Of a DNA stretch of 64,000 bases, positions 39,950-51,181 are shown in pieces. Under the pieces are notes generated by a model that saw only the letters and a list, made by a program, of their open reading frames with translations, did not search any database and was not told the DNA's origin. Position 1 is the stretch's first letter, and the number at the start of each line of letters is the position of its first letter. This DNA comes from Symbiodinium natans (Eukaryota > Sar > Dinophyceae > Suessiales > Symbiodiniaceae): NCBI GenBank assembly GCA_905221605.1, contig CAJNDS010000402.1, forward strand, positions 577,818 through 641,817, written 5' to 3'. The position numbers and the translations under genes were made by a program.

Positions 39950-42900
39950 CTGCTAGCTGCTGGCATGTCTTCGTTTCAGCCCTTTACAGTGCTTTGGCAT
40001 TTGCCGACGTGTCATGTAAAAAGCTCCGCTGTGCGCAGCCTGTGTCGAAGGTACTGGGGAAGCGTCCTCCGCAGTTCGTGCTTTGATGGCAGATGGCTAC
40101 TCCTGCTAGGATGTGCAGAAGATGTAGAACTCTTTTGAGCTATGCCGCAGTTTGCGTAGTAAGATGCATTGAGTTGCCTTGTTCACTGCGTTTTGCACAG
40201 GCTGTACTGGCCGTTCTGCATGTGACCTGAGGTATTCACTTTTTCAGGCGGGGAGTGGTGGAAACATGGTGGAAACATGGTGGAACCAATATGATCCATT
40301 TATTTTGCCAGCGGCTCCAAGTCGCTTTGGCCGCTTATAGGTGATGTGGGTGGCAGATATTTCATGATCTCGAGGCAGTAAAATGGTTTCTGTACATCTT
40401 TTTTACGGTAGTGGGCAGGTCGTCACCCGCGACAAATGGTCGGACTCCCTGGTGTGGCTCGGCAGAACTGTGACGGTTGCGAGCACGCGGTCAACCTAGC
40501 ATTATCAGCCGTGCACAGGCTGTCAGGAAGACGCAGCGTCTAGCGCCCGAAAAACATCAAGGGATGTATCGCTAGTGCAAAATGCTGGCCACCATTGGAC
40601 AACAGCTGCTGACGCACCGTTACATTCGGCCATGAAGCCTTGGTCTTGGGCCAAGAGCGTACTCGGGCCGCCGCGTCATCGATGATCAGGCACGTCGGAC
40701 AGGCTATCCTCCGTGTCCTACTGGCCAACCAACTTTGGGCAGCACTTCGCAGCATCACCGGGGTCAAGGCGCAGTGGCAGGCTGGCAACACGTGCTTAAA
40801 GCGCGTGTTGTCCACACCAGAAGGCTAGCTATCTATGTTCAACGCGAAAAACCGGCGGTGCCAAGTAAAACCCCGTGCTCCACCATGGAAAGCCGATCAA
40901 TGCGCCACGAGAAGCTGCATTGACCGGGCAAAAAGGACGGTACACGCGGTATAGAGGCCACCATTTCTTTTCGGGCAACCCGCTTGACCGTGTGTAAAAT
41001 TTAATTTCCACGGCGTAAATGTTCAGGAGTGTGGTGATCATAATGTACCTTACCCATCTCTCTCCTCCAAGTTTGCAAAGCATGCAAAGCACGGTGCCCA
41101 GGTGGCCCCTTGTGGAGGAGCTCTGCGGCCGCAGTTCATATAGCTTTTGCCGTGTGCAGGGCCGTGTCTGGAATTGGTGTGATAAGGCCTCCAGAGCTAA
41201 TTTGAGACCCCCAGTGAGGGCATGCATCGAACCTCTTTCGCCCAGGAATCCGCTTCTGATGGTCGTTTTCATTTGCTTCCTGAGTGTTGCCAGCCTTGTC
41301 CGGCGCTAAGTGCAGTCAGTAGCGCGACACAGGAACGGGGGCAGGGAGTGCGGGGGCTGAAGGCGACCCATAAGGATCGGGTCACAGGTCACACCTTTGT
41401 TTTGCTTTCTTGTTGTGTTTCTGCCGGGGGAGGGAGGCTCTTCGGCACTCCAAACCTTGAGAAGTACAGCATCTTGATAGCTCCGTAATGAAGCAATGCG
41501 CTTGGAGGAGCTCAGAAGCTTGAAACGCTGCAAGCTCTAACATCGTTAACCGCTCGGAAGTCAGACGCAGCTTTCTGGCTTCGTTGCTCTTTGGCTTTTG
41601 GGTGTCGGGTTTCCGGGTCTTGCACGTGGAATGAGTGAGGGTTGATTTTCATCCAATTGCCCTCGAGTACAAGCAAATGTAGTAGAGTGAGGCACATGTA
41701 TTTTTCAATTTACACGTCTTCACTTTACGTCAACCTTCGCCCTAGTTCCAGTACACTGCTTTCAAGTAGCGTCGTGCTAAGCTTAACTAGAATGGAAATA
41801 AGCTCGCTCCTTTTGGATTCGACATTCTTGAAAGTGCTTGTGCTTCATCTCCGCTTAAACTTGAAGTTGACTCACCTTTGCGAAATTTGGCACGGGGGGG
41901 GGGGGGGAGGGGGAGAGAGTGGAACGCAAATTTTGTGTTGACGCGGTTGGAGTGTGGGAAAGAGGCCAGATCCTGGTCTGTTTGTTCCAGACTCCTTTCG
42001 CCCGAAGGCCAAGGCGAATGAAGCTGAAGCACGCTCCACATGCATGCCAGAATGAACTTTATGAGTTCTGAATTCAATTCCAAGTAAATTTTACTGTACT
42101 CGCGTACACCGTCATGCCTCCTGTCCTAGCGCCCAGGCAAGTCGCTTAGGCTCAGCGTAAGGCCCGTTAAAGGTCCACGTAGGAAGCCTGCCCGTCGTCT
42201 TCCTACCAGCTCCCTTGCTGAGTCGCTGATGAACTCCGTGATTGGTGTGGTCGTTGCTGCTTGGCTGTGGTCAGGGCCGGGGTGACTTGCCAAGATCAAG
42301 ACATCATACAGTTGGGATTGCCGTTCAGCAGCTCGCCGACGATGCAAGACGATGCAATCTCAGAAAGACGAAGCAGCTTTGTTGCTCCCGACTTCCCGAA
42401 TCCAAAATGGTCCATGTCAATGTTACTTGTACTTCTCAGTTGGCACATTCGTCCGAGTGTTATCCGATTCACCCCGTCCATGGCCTCCATTGATTAAGAC
42501 GCGCTTTGTACATTCTTCGTGTTCTGTAGGCAGTCGCTTGGCACTTGCTTTGTGCGTCACTCACACGTGAGCTGAATCCTTAGGAAAGCACCTTATCAAG
42601 CGCGCGAGCCACGGCGGATCGAGAGAAGAAGGTGGCCGGGCTCAATTTGCATTCTGAACCTGCAAAGCTAGTCAGGGTAGGGAGGCCAGACTGGAAAAAA
42701 CAGGCCAGTCCGTGCTGCGTGTTACTACTTTCATGCGCATCAACTCGTTTGATGTGGACATGCAGCCGAGGTAAAAGAGCGAGTCGATAAGCAGGCCTGG
42801 TGCCTCATGCACGGACAGTCGGCTGGCTACGCCAACGCTACTTCTAGCACCAGATATTCTGGACCGTTCAGCACAGAATCAAAGCTAGAGGTGCCGTCTT

Positions 42901-43040
42901 TGAATCAACCAGCTGACATATCAGAATGAAGAGTGACCTGAATGTTTTGTACACAGTAGCATCTATAGCCAGTTGGATCATATGCAAAATCATACGAACA
43001 ACATGGGGTTTTCCCTCTTGGCACGCCTGTGCACTTGCAG
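39950..43040. other. Mostly unassigned; possible 5' exons of the EF-hand gene
   Basis: Frames of 60-150 codons occur on both strands without consistent splicing. G13 and G9 tracts lie at 41883-41910. A hydrophobic segment near 42215-42270 (SLMNSVIGVVVAAWLW after an Arg-rich run) could be a membrane exon, but it is not linked to the EF-hand exons downstream. Confidence 0.35.
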
Positions 43041-43998
43041 GTTCTGCAATCGATGCGCGAAATCTTTGAGCAGGCGGACACCGACAAATCCGGACAACTG
43101 GACAAGGACATTTGCCTGAGGGTTTGCTGACATGCTGAGAGGCCACCCGAGCCTGAAACAACTGCAAATGCTGCAAATGCCTTTCCGCATCTTCCCACAA
43201 ATAACCACGATATCTGAAGTCTCAGATCGAAACATCCTGGCCACGAGTTGACTAAAAAAGATATGACATTTGTGCAGGACGAGCTGCAAGCCTCCTTCCG
43301 TCCTTGGCCCGCAGTGTGCTGTGTCATGTGCTGTCCGAAACAGAACGTCTTATGCGTTGTATTTCAGTTCCAGCGGCTCTGCTTAGTTGTTCCACCAGCC
43401 GCGTGCAAGGCAACCACAGGGTGAAAGATCGGTTGAAGTTGCTCCAGATACCCTTCAAGGCAGGGCCGAACAGAGTTTCCTGCAGATGTTTGGATTGTTC
43501 GTCTTGCCAGCACTTGGAGTTTGCTTGGGATCGAGAGTTCTTCCTTCCAGCACCATCCCGCTGCAAGAACAATCGCCAAGCACTAAGCAAGTCCAATACG
43601 ATGTCTGCATCTCCGTGCCCTAGTTAGCAGAAGTGCTTCCTCACAATGAGAAGAGTGAAGTAGTGAGGGGCGCACGGCGCACGAGCGAGAGAGGACCTCG
43701 AAATGCTTTTTGGCATTCTTGATGATGAGAGCTGCGGTGAGATCAACACGGACAAGTGGGCGCGGCCGCACTTGGGTGACCCACTCATGGCTGTCTCGCT
43801 TCTGTAGCCTGTTGCACCCACAACAAAAACTCAGCCATGTCACAGCGCCGAACCAGTTGAGGATTGTTTCACAAGAGAGAGGCTTCCTTGATCTGCAATC
43901 TGTTGTCTGCCGGCCCATTCCGAGGTTCTTCCGCGGGGTGGAGCGCCTACGGGGGCAGGCCGCAGCTAGCGACCTGCACCAGATGAGCCTTGGCGAAT
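43041..43998 (+). CDS. EF-hand pair gene, ion-channel C-terminus type (internal exons)
   Basis: Four micro-exons give two EF-hands. Exon 43041 to about 43118 follows GTGCACTTGCAG and reads MREIFEQADTDKSGQLDKDI. Its loop has D1, D3, S5, G6, L8 and D9 but Ile instead of Glu at 12. Exon 43399-43459 (or from 43420) gives VKDRLKLLQIPFK. Exon 43694-43755 gives DLEMLFGILDDESCGEINTD. Exon 43925-43998 gives FFRGVERLRGQAAASDLHQM. The order F-x2-AD-x-D-x-SG, RL-x2-L-x-IP, LF-x-ILDD and F-x2-G-x-xRLRGxA-x2-DL is what I know from the cytosolic tail of dinoflagellate voltage-gated cation channels. Calcium binding is likely for hand 1 and weak for hand 2. The first donor is uncertain (GA or a shared-G junction). 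5' and 3' exons are not found. Confidence 0.65.
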
Positions 43999-44375
43999 GT
44001 GAGATATCTTGAGTTGCAGTGTATGCATATTTGGACCTAAGCCGGAGGGGTATGTGGCTGTTGTGGAAGTGTGCTTTCCGAACCCACTTCCGTCATGATC
44101 TTCCAGTTTCAGTATTCGGTGAGTTCGAGGCATGTGGACCTGAACAAGCGGTTGAAGTGGTGCGACTCGCACCAGAAGGAGGTCTGGAGTCATAGTGGGA
44201 TAGAGTATTGTTGATGTTGATGTTGTCGTGATTGTGCACACCACACCAGCCAACATGTTCCGTCTTGCAGCGGGATCAGAGCAGAGTAACGGTTCAGACA
44301 CCACCCAAGAAGATACGCAGACGACAGGAGTCAGCTGAGCAGGGCACGCCTGATGTAGCAATCCGACACATGGTT

Positions 44376-44666
44376 TTCCACAAAAGCTCCTGCCACGGCT
44401 CTGCAAGAGTAATCCTGGATGTGATAAGAGGCCTGAGGACAGTACTGGGCCACATGATCATACAACTGCCTCAGCGTGAGAGTCTCAGAACCAAAGAATT
44501 GTTGCGACATGGAGTACGTGCACCGGACTCGTGCAAAGGATGCCATGTCACATCAATTCTTTGGCTCTGAGACTCTCACGCTGAGGCAGTTGTATGACCA
44601 TGTGGCACAGTACTGTCCTCACATCCAGGATTACTCTGCAGAGCCGTGGCAGGAGCTTTTGTGGAA
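44376..44666. repeat. Fold-back inverted repeat, about 124-137 base arms
   Basis: The left arm 44376-44512 is the reverse complement of the right arm 44543-44666 with about five substitutions, one single-base insertion and one 12-base insertion in the left arm (44450-44462 region). The spacer is 30 bases. The right arm lies in the coding exon of the next gene, and the left arm encodes the same peptide on the minus strand (FFGSETLTLRQLYDHVAQYC). The arms are about 95 percent identical, so the duplication is recent or maintained. Confidence 0.95.
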
Positions 44667-45123
44667 GCGATGCTGTGAAGGATTGCAATATCATATTCCC
44701 CGTAGGTATGGCAAGCTCTTTTGCAGCTCTGTCCCAACACCCGGTCGACCCATGGTGTGATCGTGCCGAAAATTACCCCATGTATTTCATAGATAGTAGC
44801 AAGTTGCCTCCCGAAGCCAGAGTGTGCTTGGCTGAGAAAGATGCAAAGCCTCTCAGCAAGTCTAAGCCCAAGACAAAGATGAAGCCACAGGCGAAGACAA
44901 ACGCCGGTAAGAGGGTCCTGCCATTTTGCCCTCTATGGCAGCAGGGGAAGAATGCTGCCACATGGCGAATCTTTCTGGAACACTGGGATGTCTCCCGTTG
45001 TCTCCTATCCAAGGGGACTGTTGCATCAGCATTACGACTAGAGCTGGAAAGGAAAGGATTGTTGTGAATTCTTGCAATGCTTCCAGAAGGAGTTACGAAC
45101 CGAGGGGCGGGGCGGATCCATGA
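44509..45123 (+). CDS. Three-exon gene with Lys/Pro-rich linker, unknown function
   Basis: ATG at 44509 (or 44545) opens exon 1 to 44705 (MEYVHRTRAKDAMSHQFFGS, then LRQLYDHVAQYCPHIQDYSA), ending at AG then GTATGG, phase 2. Exon 44797-44906 fits (SKLPPEARVCLAEKDAKPLS, then a KPKTKMKPQAKT linker) and ends at GTAAGA. Exon 45014-45123 fits (GDCCISITTRAGKERIVVNS) and ends in TGA. The total of 417 bases is an exact codon multiple, 138 residues. No family is recognised. The inverted copy of its 5' exon lies immediately upstream, so a longer transcript would carry a hairpin. Confidence 0.55.
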
Positions 45124-45246
45124 GAACAATTACTCAAAGCCTTGACTTCGTCGTCCCTTGGTGGTGTGGTGGGGTTCGTGGACTCTGCAGTTTGGGAAGT
45201 GTTGTGACTGTCTCTCTTACAGTTCTTACAAGCGTCACAACTAATT

Positions 45247-45718
45247 ATGCACCTAAAGCAGGTTGTCGACCTCAATGATCATCTAGCAGAGCTGCTGGAT
45301 GCCGTCGACGACATGGATGGCAACATTGCATCTTGGCAAACGTGCGGGCTCTTCACTCTTCCACAGCCAAGCGGCGGTACAACACGTTTCCGGCCCTTCC
45401 AGAAGGATCATGTAGCCAGAGCTTAGCAGGCTGCAGTAGTGAAGACACCTGTTGCGACCGTATGGCACATAGACAGCGAAGGTCCGCAGCGACGTGGACC
45501 AGAAGGACTTGCTTTCTGGGTGGTGCTGCCCGAAAGTTCCACTTTGCAGAAGTCGGGGTTTGTTGTGCTGAGTTTTTCAAGAGGATCCTGTTCTCATGGC
45601 CAAACGGGTGCGGCAAAAGTTCGTCAAGTCAGAGCAACTTCGTGGCAAAATCTTCAAGAAGGGCTCCTTGGACAGCACCCGGCCTTCATTCGTCCGACGG
45701 AAGGCATGCGCAGGGTAA
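45247..45718 (+). CDS. Multi-exon gene of unknown function
   Basis: ATG at 45247 opens MHLKQVVDLNDHLAELLDAV..., acidic and helical. The frame reaches TAG at 45424 yet stays open beyond it. Two readings are possible: an intron from a shared-G donor at 45376 to CAG at 45429 (54 bases), or a smaller one from 45412. Exon 45430-45535 reads VKTPVATVWHIDSEGPQRRG, then GLAFWVVLPE, and ends at GTTCCA in phase 1. Exon 45582-45718 fits (DPVLMAKRVRQKFVKSEQLR, then KGSLDSTRPSFVRRKACAG) and ends in TAA. The product is about 123-135 residues with a strongly basic tail. No family is recognised. Confidence 0.5.
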
Positions 45719-45940
45719 GGAACTGAGAGGATGGAAGTGATGTTCGAGGCCGTAAGTCTTAGGCGGGTTTCGGAACATCATCATGTCTGGCAGTCAAGCA
45801 AGGCATGATGGAGCTGCCTCATGATGTGTTCCGCATGTGACGTGAAGAGGTAGTTTGAAGTGGTAGACTATGTAGCTCACAGCTGACTGGTGCTGTTAAG
45901 CTGCAGCTGTGGCCCCAAAGACGAGTACAGATCGCAACGA

Positions 45941-46081
45941 ATGCGCATCTTTGCCCACCGACGTGCACCTTGTCCAAGTGTCCGAGGCCAGAAGCCACCG
46001 CAGGCATTCGACCCCTGGGAGGACATGCGGCGGAAAGAAGTGCCACTTTCGCTGAAGAAGGGGCTGCGACTGGCTTTGTGA
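45941..46081 (+). CDS. 46-residue basic ORF, possible exon
   Basis: ATG at 45941 opens 46 codons to TGA (MRIFAHRRAPCPSVRGQKPP, then FDPWEDMRRKEVPLSLKKGL). An acceptor-like CACCGCAG at 46002 suggests that the second half is an exon of a longer gene. The antisense strand is open for 270 codons over 45896-46708, which I regard as a shadow with no motif. Confidence 0.3.
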   Translation: MRIFAHRRAPCPSVRGQKPPQAFDPWEDMRRKEVPLSLKKGLRLAL

Positions 46082-47225
46082 TGTTTTTTTTGGGCCTGCT
46101 GTTTTTAGGGCCCGGGCGACGGCCATCACGGGCACCATTGAAGGGAGCAGGATCTGGACCGGCAACGGGAAACGGGTCGAGCGCATGCTGGCTCTCAAGC
46201 AAGCACAACGAGCTCGAGCAAGTGAAACAAGACTCCTGTCATGATGGGTTGTAGACTCATGGCAGACTGTCGTGCAGACATTCGTGTCTAGGCATTGTCG
46301 CTTCGCCACGCCTCCCCAAACCCGACATTCACTGATTGCCCCTGCACCGCAAGGTTGGCTCGGCGACAGGAGCGGAAGAGATTGGAGGCGGTGATGGGGG
46401 ATGATCTTTTTGTGTGGGACCTTTCTTAGCGGATTTTGATAAATCCCTACTTCCCCGGTTTTGGTTTCTTGGTTCTCTCTGGTCGTGTTCCCTTGCTCTC
46501 GCGGTCCCCTGGATTCGTGTCCTCCGCAAGGGTCGTGGACTGCACTATGTGTCGGTTGGACAACTCTGGTCTGGTCTCTTGGTCCTCTGGCTCTCAGCCT
46601 CTGCTCTGCTGGTCTTTTGGTCTTCTTTCTGTCCAGAAATACAATTGATTCCGGCCCCTTCCCATCCCTTCCCCTTATGTCTCCTACTGTAGCACAGCCA
46701 GACAACATGCGTCTGCATACAGTGATGTAAGTCTACGCGGCTGGATTAGTTCGTCATGCAGGTCATGTAAACATGCACGTGCTGTTATCTCCGCGACTCC
46801 GCAGCATGTTCAGGTTAGTGGGGTGCACCGAGATTGTATTCCGTTTAATAGTCCTTTTAATCAATCCTGCCCTCATGGTATTCCGGAACCATTCTCTGGT
46901 TCTTGTGGCCTTGGCATGCAGTCCGGCGACAACCCGGTCAGGATCACGACAAGATCCAGAGGAAAGAAGCCGAGAAGCCGCTCTGGGAATTGGAAACTGT
47001 TTGTAATGGTTTTCAAATTTTCTGTGTGCTTTGAAAACGAGATGATGAGTGCATCCTGTTGCTCGGGCTGCCGGTAGGCTGGGCCAAGTTTATTCTGGTG
47101 TGCCGTAAGGAGAGATGTGATGGGCATTGTTGATCTTGACTTTTTACGACTCTCAGGGCAGCATGAAACCTTTGTTTGGTACTAGTAGCTTTTTTTAATT
47201 CTGCCCATATCTGCTTCCTGCGCAG

Positions 47226-47301
47226 GGCTGCTCAGCGCAAAGCATTTCAGGAGGCGCAGGGGACTTTGCAGTACTTTGCTGATGCACGCTTGCGTTTGTT
47301 G
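47226..47301 (+). CDS. Candidate internal exon
   Basis: Bounded by CTTCCTGCGCAG and a GTGAGC donor, this exon is open in one frame (AAQRKAFQEAQGTLQYFADA) and is strongly helical. A downstream open stretch at about 47428-47547 (PEDPRQEREKRAERKQAQHL, ending in TAA) has similar charge and may be the last exon, but the phases do not match directly. Confidence 0.35.
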
Positions 47302-48068
47302 GTGAGCATTCCTGCCCTGTTTGTCATGTCTACCACTCGCCGTCTGAGTCTGCACACTTTGGAAAACCATGAGGAATTGAACATAAGGGCGAAAAGGGGA
47401 GCAAGAAAAGAACGTGACTGACTAGTGCCGGAAGACCCCAGACAGGAGCGCGAGAAGCGCGCCGAGAGAAAGCAAGCGCAGCACCTTGGAGTGCTCAGGA
47501 GACGAGCTTGGGAACTGATGCACAGAAGTCTTCATCGCCCACTCACGTAATGGTGTCCGTGCTGGATGTGCAAACTTAGACATGCAGAGACTCTGGCATC
47601 TTGTAGCAATGAAAGTTGCGCACCCTTGCAATGGTCAGACATGGGTGGTAGATCTGCAGTCAAGTGCTCCCTTGCCCAAAATACAAGCAACCGTCTCCCC
47701 GAACAAAACTGGGCTCGGCCGGAAAAATGTTTAATGTAAAGGGGTCCTATTTCCGTACTACCCCATCCTCTATGCTTGTCAAGCAGGTCTAGTGTTGGGC
47801 TGGGATTTGGGGAGTCCGCCCGACTTGTTCTTTAAAGCATAGAAGAGTTTTAGCATTCAGCGGACTAAGGCTTTGGCCCGAGGTCAGGGTGTAATTCATG
47901 CAAGCGCTGCACTGCCAAGGAAAACCCAACCACCTCCTCCACCTTTGCCTCAGCATCTGCAGCGCGTAAAGGAGCAGTGCCCTGGACAGCAAAGAAAACT
48001 CTTCCATCAGGGATGGAACTGTGAAGTCATGAGTTGGTACTTGCTGACGGTCTTTATTGCTCCAAGCC

Positions 48069-48188
48069 ATGGTGCATCTCTTACAACTGAAGCAAGAAGC
48101 GGCTGCAAATGCATTTGCACCGTTGCGATCTTTTCTGCGGCTCAGGCAGCAAGTGCTCAAGGCACCTCGGGATGTTCTGGCGATTTGA
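48069..48188 (+). CDS. 39-residue ORF, helical, possible last exon
   Basis: ATG at 48069 (CCATGG context) opens MVHLLQLKQEAAANAFAPLR, then LRLRQQVLKAPRDVLAI, to TGA. An acceptor at 48091-48092 fits the same frame, so this may be a terminal exon. A Pro-rich open stretch lies upstream at about 47915-48030 (QPPPPPLPQHLQRVKEQC). No family is recognised. Confidence 0.35.
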   Translation: MVHLLQLKQEAAANAFAPLRSFLRLRQQVLKAPRDVLAI

Positions 48189-50096
48189 CCATGTCTAAAA
48201 AAATGCCTAGCCCAGCAGAAGACATGCCAGGCCTTTTCAAGTTTTTGTGAAGGACTGTCGACAGATGATAGGTTTTCGTCACATCGGATCTCGCTGATGC
48301 AGCGTCACAGGGCGGGGAAGCATCCGGAGTGGTCGCATCAACCTCTTCCACTTGGGGATTTGCATTCGCTGTTGTTTTTGGAAGGTTTGAGGTATGTTTT
48401 TCAAGCCGCGCCATTTGGAGATTTGCATCTGTGCTTGTCGTTTTTGGGCCATATGCCACCGTGCCGGTTTGGGAAAAGGTCGTATTGTTGGACCCGGAGT
48501 AGTCTGGGGCATGTCTGGGGCCTGGCAAATTTTTTGTGCCGCAGAACTCGTGCAACAGCCGGGTGGGCAGGAAAAGAAGCGCATCGAGAAGCTGCGCCGG
48601 CGGGCGGCAGAGGCAAGCTGAACATGCGATTTGTGTCTGTGGTTTTGCGCTAAGCCTTGCAGTGTTCACATGTCCAGAACTGGGTTTGCAGTCTTCCACT
48701 GTGAGCGGCACCGACAGCGGGAAAGCGTTGGTACTTCTAATGGTTCGCATTGATGTAGAGGCAGTCTAAGACTAAGACGAAGAACCCGAGACACGGATAC
48801 AGGAGAAAAAGAGAGATGTCCTGGGCCAAGCTCTCAGCTCTCAGCATTGGAATGGGTTTTTCAGAGGATTTCGGACGGGCCTCTGTTGGTGCGCTGCATA
48901 ACTTCCCCTTGTGAGCGGCAGTGAAGGCGCCCTAAGCTTGGCTAGGGCATGGGCTGCTTTGGATGGTTTCGTCGATTTGGAATTGCCAGACTTTACATGG
49001 GTTGCGTGTAGGAAATGCCTCACGTTCTACCAATGTTGGGAGCAGTCATGGGTGATGCCAATCACGCCGGAGAGTCCTTTTCTCTGCACTCTTTCGTCAT
49101 GACCAAACCTGATTGCTAAAGAATGGCGGTTTCTATCTGACAGTCGCACTCGGAACATCAACTATGAACTGTGCTGAGGACATATGTTCTGAAGTCGTGC
49201 TTCAGGCGCCTCTTTCAGCCGCATGTAGGACCTTGAGAAGTGGTTCTCTTTTTTGGCACACCTTTCAAAGAAATATTTAGAGTAAAGCATGACGAGAGAT
49301 CACTTGCCTTGTCTACAACAGAGCCTCACAGCTGAGCCCAACCGAAGCCGGTAACCCCGACGGCCCCAGTGTCTTGCCTGACAGGATTTCGGCCGCGGGT
49401 CGCTGTTTCACCTTCACGACAAAGTGATGCGCGCCTGTCCTATTTACAGTTGTGATGCGGAGAAATGTGCAGATCCGCACCTTGAACTTCTCAAGAAATT
49501 GGACAGGATATGCGGATCTTGCCCGAATTCGCGGTTACATGACGCATTTCCCATGGAGCGGCAGCCCTGAACTTTTGCCACGCCGGCATCTTTCGTGTGC
49601 TTCCTTGGACATTGATCCTACTAAGATGCTGCAAAAGAGGCAGTGAAGGAAGTTCCGAAAAAGTCTTTATAGGCTTATGGTGTCTGAACAGCTGCCTGCC
49701 CAACTTAAAGTCCTTTTTGTTCGACGCTCAAAGCGTGCCCAGAACATTAAGGACATGCTTCAAATTCGCGAGGCGATTGAGTCGAACAAAATCAGAATTG
49801 GTTCTAGGCCCTAGGCGGCACGATGCGGCACATTGTGGGCAGGGCTGCGGGGTTTAGAGCGTGGTCGGGCCCTTCAATTGGCATTGCTTCCTTGGAGGAT
49901 TTCTCTCATATTTTACGAGTGACGCACCCTATAATAGCCTCATTGGTGTCTGAGATGGGCTCAACCACCATCTAGGAACCTGGGCGACTTGACAAATATG
50001 ATCATACATGGTGGAGAGATATGTCAAACGTGCGGAGTTGTTTCAGAGAATGAGGGGCGGGGGTAATAGCCTCATTTTTGCAAACGCGTGTACACA
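48189..50096. other. Stretch without a firm gene
   Basis: Short open frames on both strands show no consistent splicing. A diverged internal repeat of about 35 bases occurs at 48352-48390 and 48409-48447 (GGGATTTGCATTCGCT and GGAGATTTGCATCTGT contexts). No RNA gene is recognised. Confidence 0.4.
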
Positions 50097-50825
50097 ATGC
50101 CACGCACACGGTGCAAAAACCCTCACGAGGAGCTCCGAACCCCCACATGCTTTGTGAACCATCAGGGCGAAGATGTCTCTGCCGAAAGTCAACAGACCCT
50201 TGGGCAGTCCCTGGCTCAGCGATCACCTGCATACCGGGTTTGTAACTTGGCACCGTTGGTTGAGAATTGCTTGCTTTCCAGACGGCAGCGTATGCAGTTG
50301 GTCAACAACCTCAGTATGGTGGATCGGGGAAGGGGCCATTCTTCGCAGTTTATTGGATCAAGCAGTTTCCCCTCCGGTAAGTTGCGAAGCTGCCCAGCAC
50401 GCCACTATGTCACTCTTGTCAACATGGCTTCAAAGCATCCTTCCCCATGGTCGCAAGTCAAAGGTCCAACAAGCTGGCAAGTATTGCGCCATGCCCACGC
50501 TTCGGGTTGTGCTCGCTCGGATCAATGCTGGCACAAAGTGGATCGTTTCAGGCAGGATGGTAACGAAGTGCTATCATCGTGGTGTCACGTATGCATAGCT
50601 ATGCGCAGCTATGCGCTAGTTGCGGACATCCACCCCATTCCAACATGCAGCAGGGGCTGTCTTGGGGGTGCTTCTGTGGCGCCGCCACGATGCCACCTGC
50701 TGGGCACTGCTGGGGTCGGTGCTGGCGGCCGCAAACTGCAAGTTGTGGAAGCCCATGGGCTGCAAGTCCATGTCGTTGAACCGAAGATGTGTAGGGATAT
50801 GGTGTTGGGTGTCGCATGGCTGTAG
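50097..50825 (+). CDS. 242-residue ORF of unknown function
   Basis: The second-longest single + strand frame outside the retroelement nest. ATG at 50097 opens 242 codons to TAG. Composition is mixed and rich in Ser, Arg, Cys and His, with no hydrophobic helix or recognisable motif. The last 60 residues are Gly/Val-rich (GTAGVGAGGRKLQVVEAHGL). Length alone makes it unlikely by chance, but overlapping frames are also open, so the reading frame is not certain. Confidence 0.35.
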   Translation: MPRTRCKNPHEELRTPTCFVNHQGEDVSAESQQTLGQSLAQRSPAYRVCNLAPLVENCLLSRRQRMQLVNNLSMVDRGRGHSSQFIGSSSFPSGKLRSCPARHYVTLVNMASKHPSPWSQVKGPTSWQVLRHAHASGCARSDQCWHKVDRFRQDGNEVLSSWCHVCIAMRSYALVADIHPIPTCSRGCLGGASVAPPRCHLLGTAGVGAGGRKLQVVEAHGLQVHVVEPKMCRDMVLGVAWL

Positions 50826-51181
50826 AGCCTGAGCATGCAGAATCCGCACCCTAAGTTGACAAGGGTCGCATTGTTTTTTAAAGCTGTTTGGCAAGGTGGC
50901 TTATCTAACATGATTTGCAGTGTGTCATCCGTCTTTTAGCATGTACTGCGATAGGGCGTGCCGAGTGCTACCGAGTACCGCCCTGATCCGAAGGATCCTA
51001 CTGAAGCAGTCTCGGCCGGCAGGGGCGCCGAAGTTGGACCCGTTCAGATGCACAAAACTGCCGCTGTTGGCTATGCAAGTGTTAGGTTAGATGGTGTGTC
51101 GGGCTGCACATAAAAGCAACACCTGGCACCCTTCTCTTCGAGTTCGCATGTTCTTGCAGGACCCTGGCATGCCGTCATCGC

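Noticed and set aside
45896-46708. 270-codon minus-strand frame
   Set aside because: It has no motif, is low in hydrophobic core residues, and overlaps + strand coding. Long antisense frames are common where the sense codons avoid TTA, CTA and TCA.
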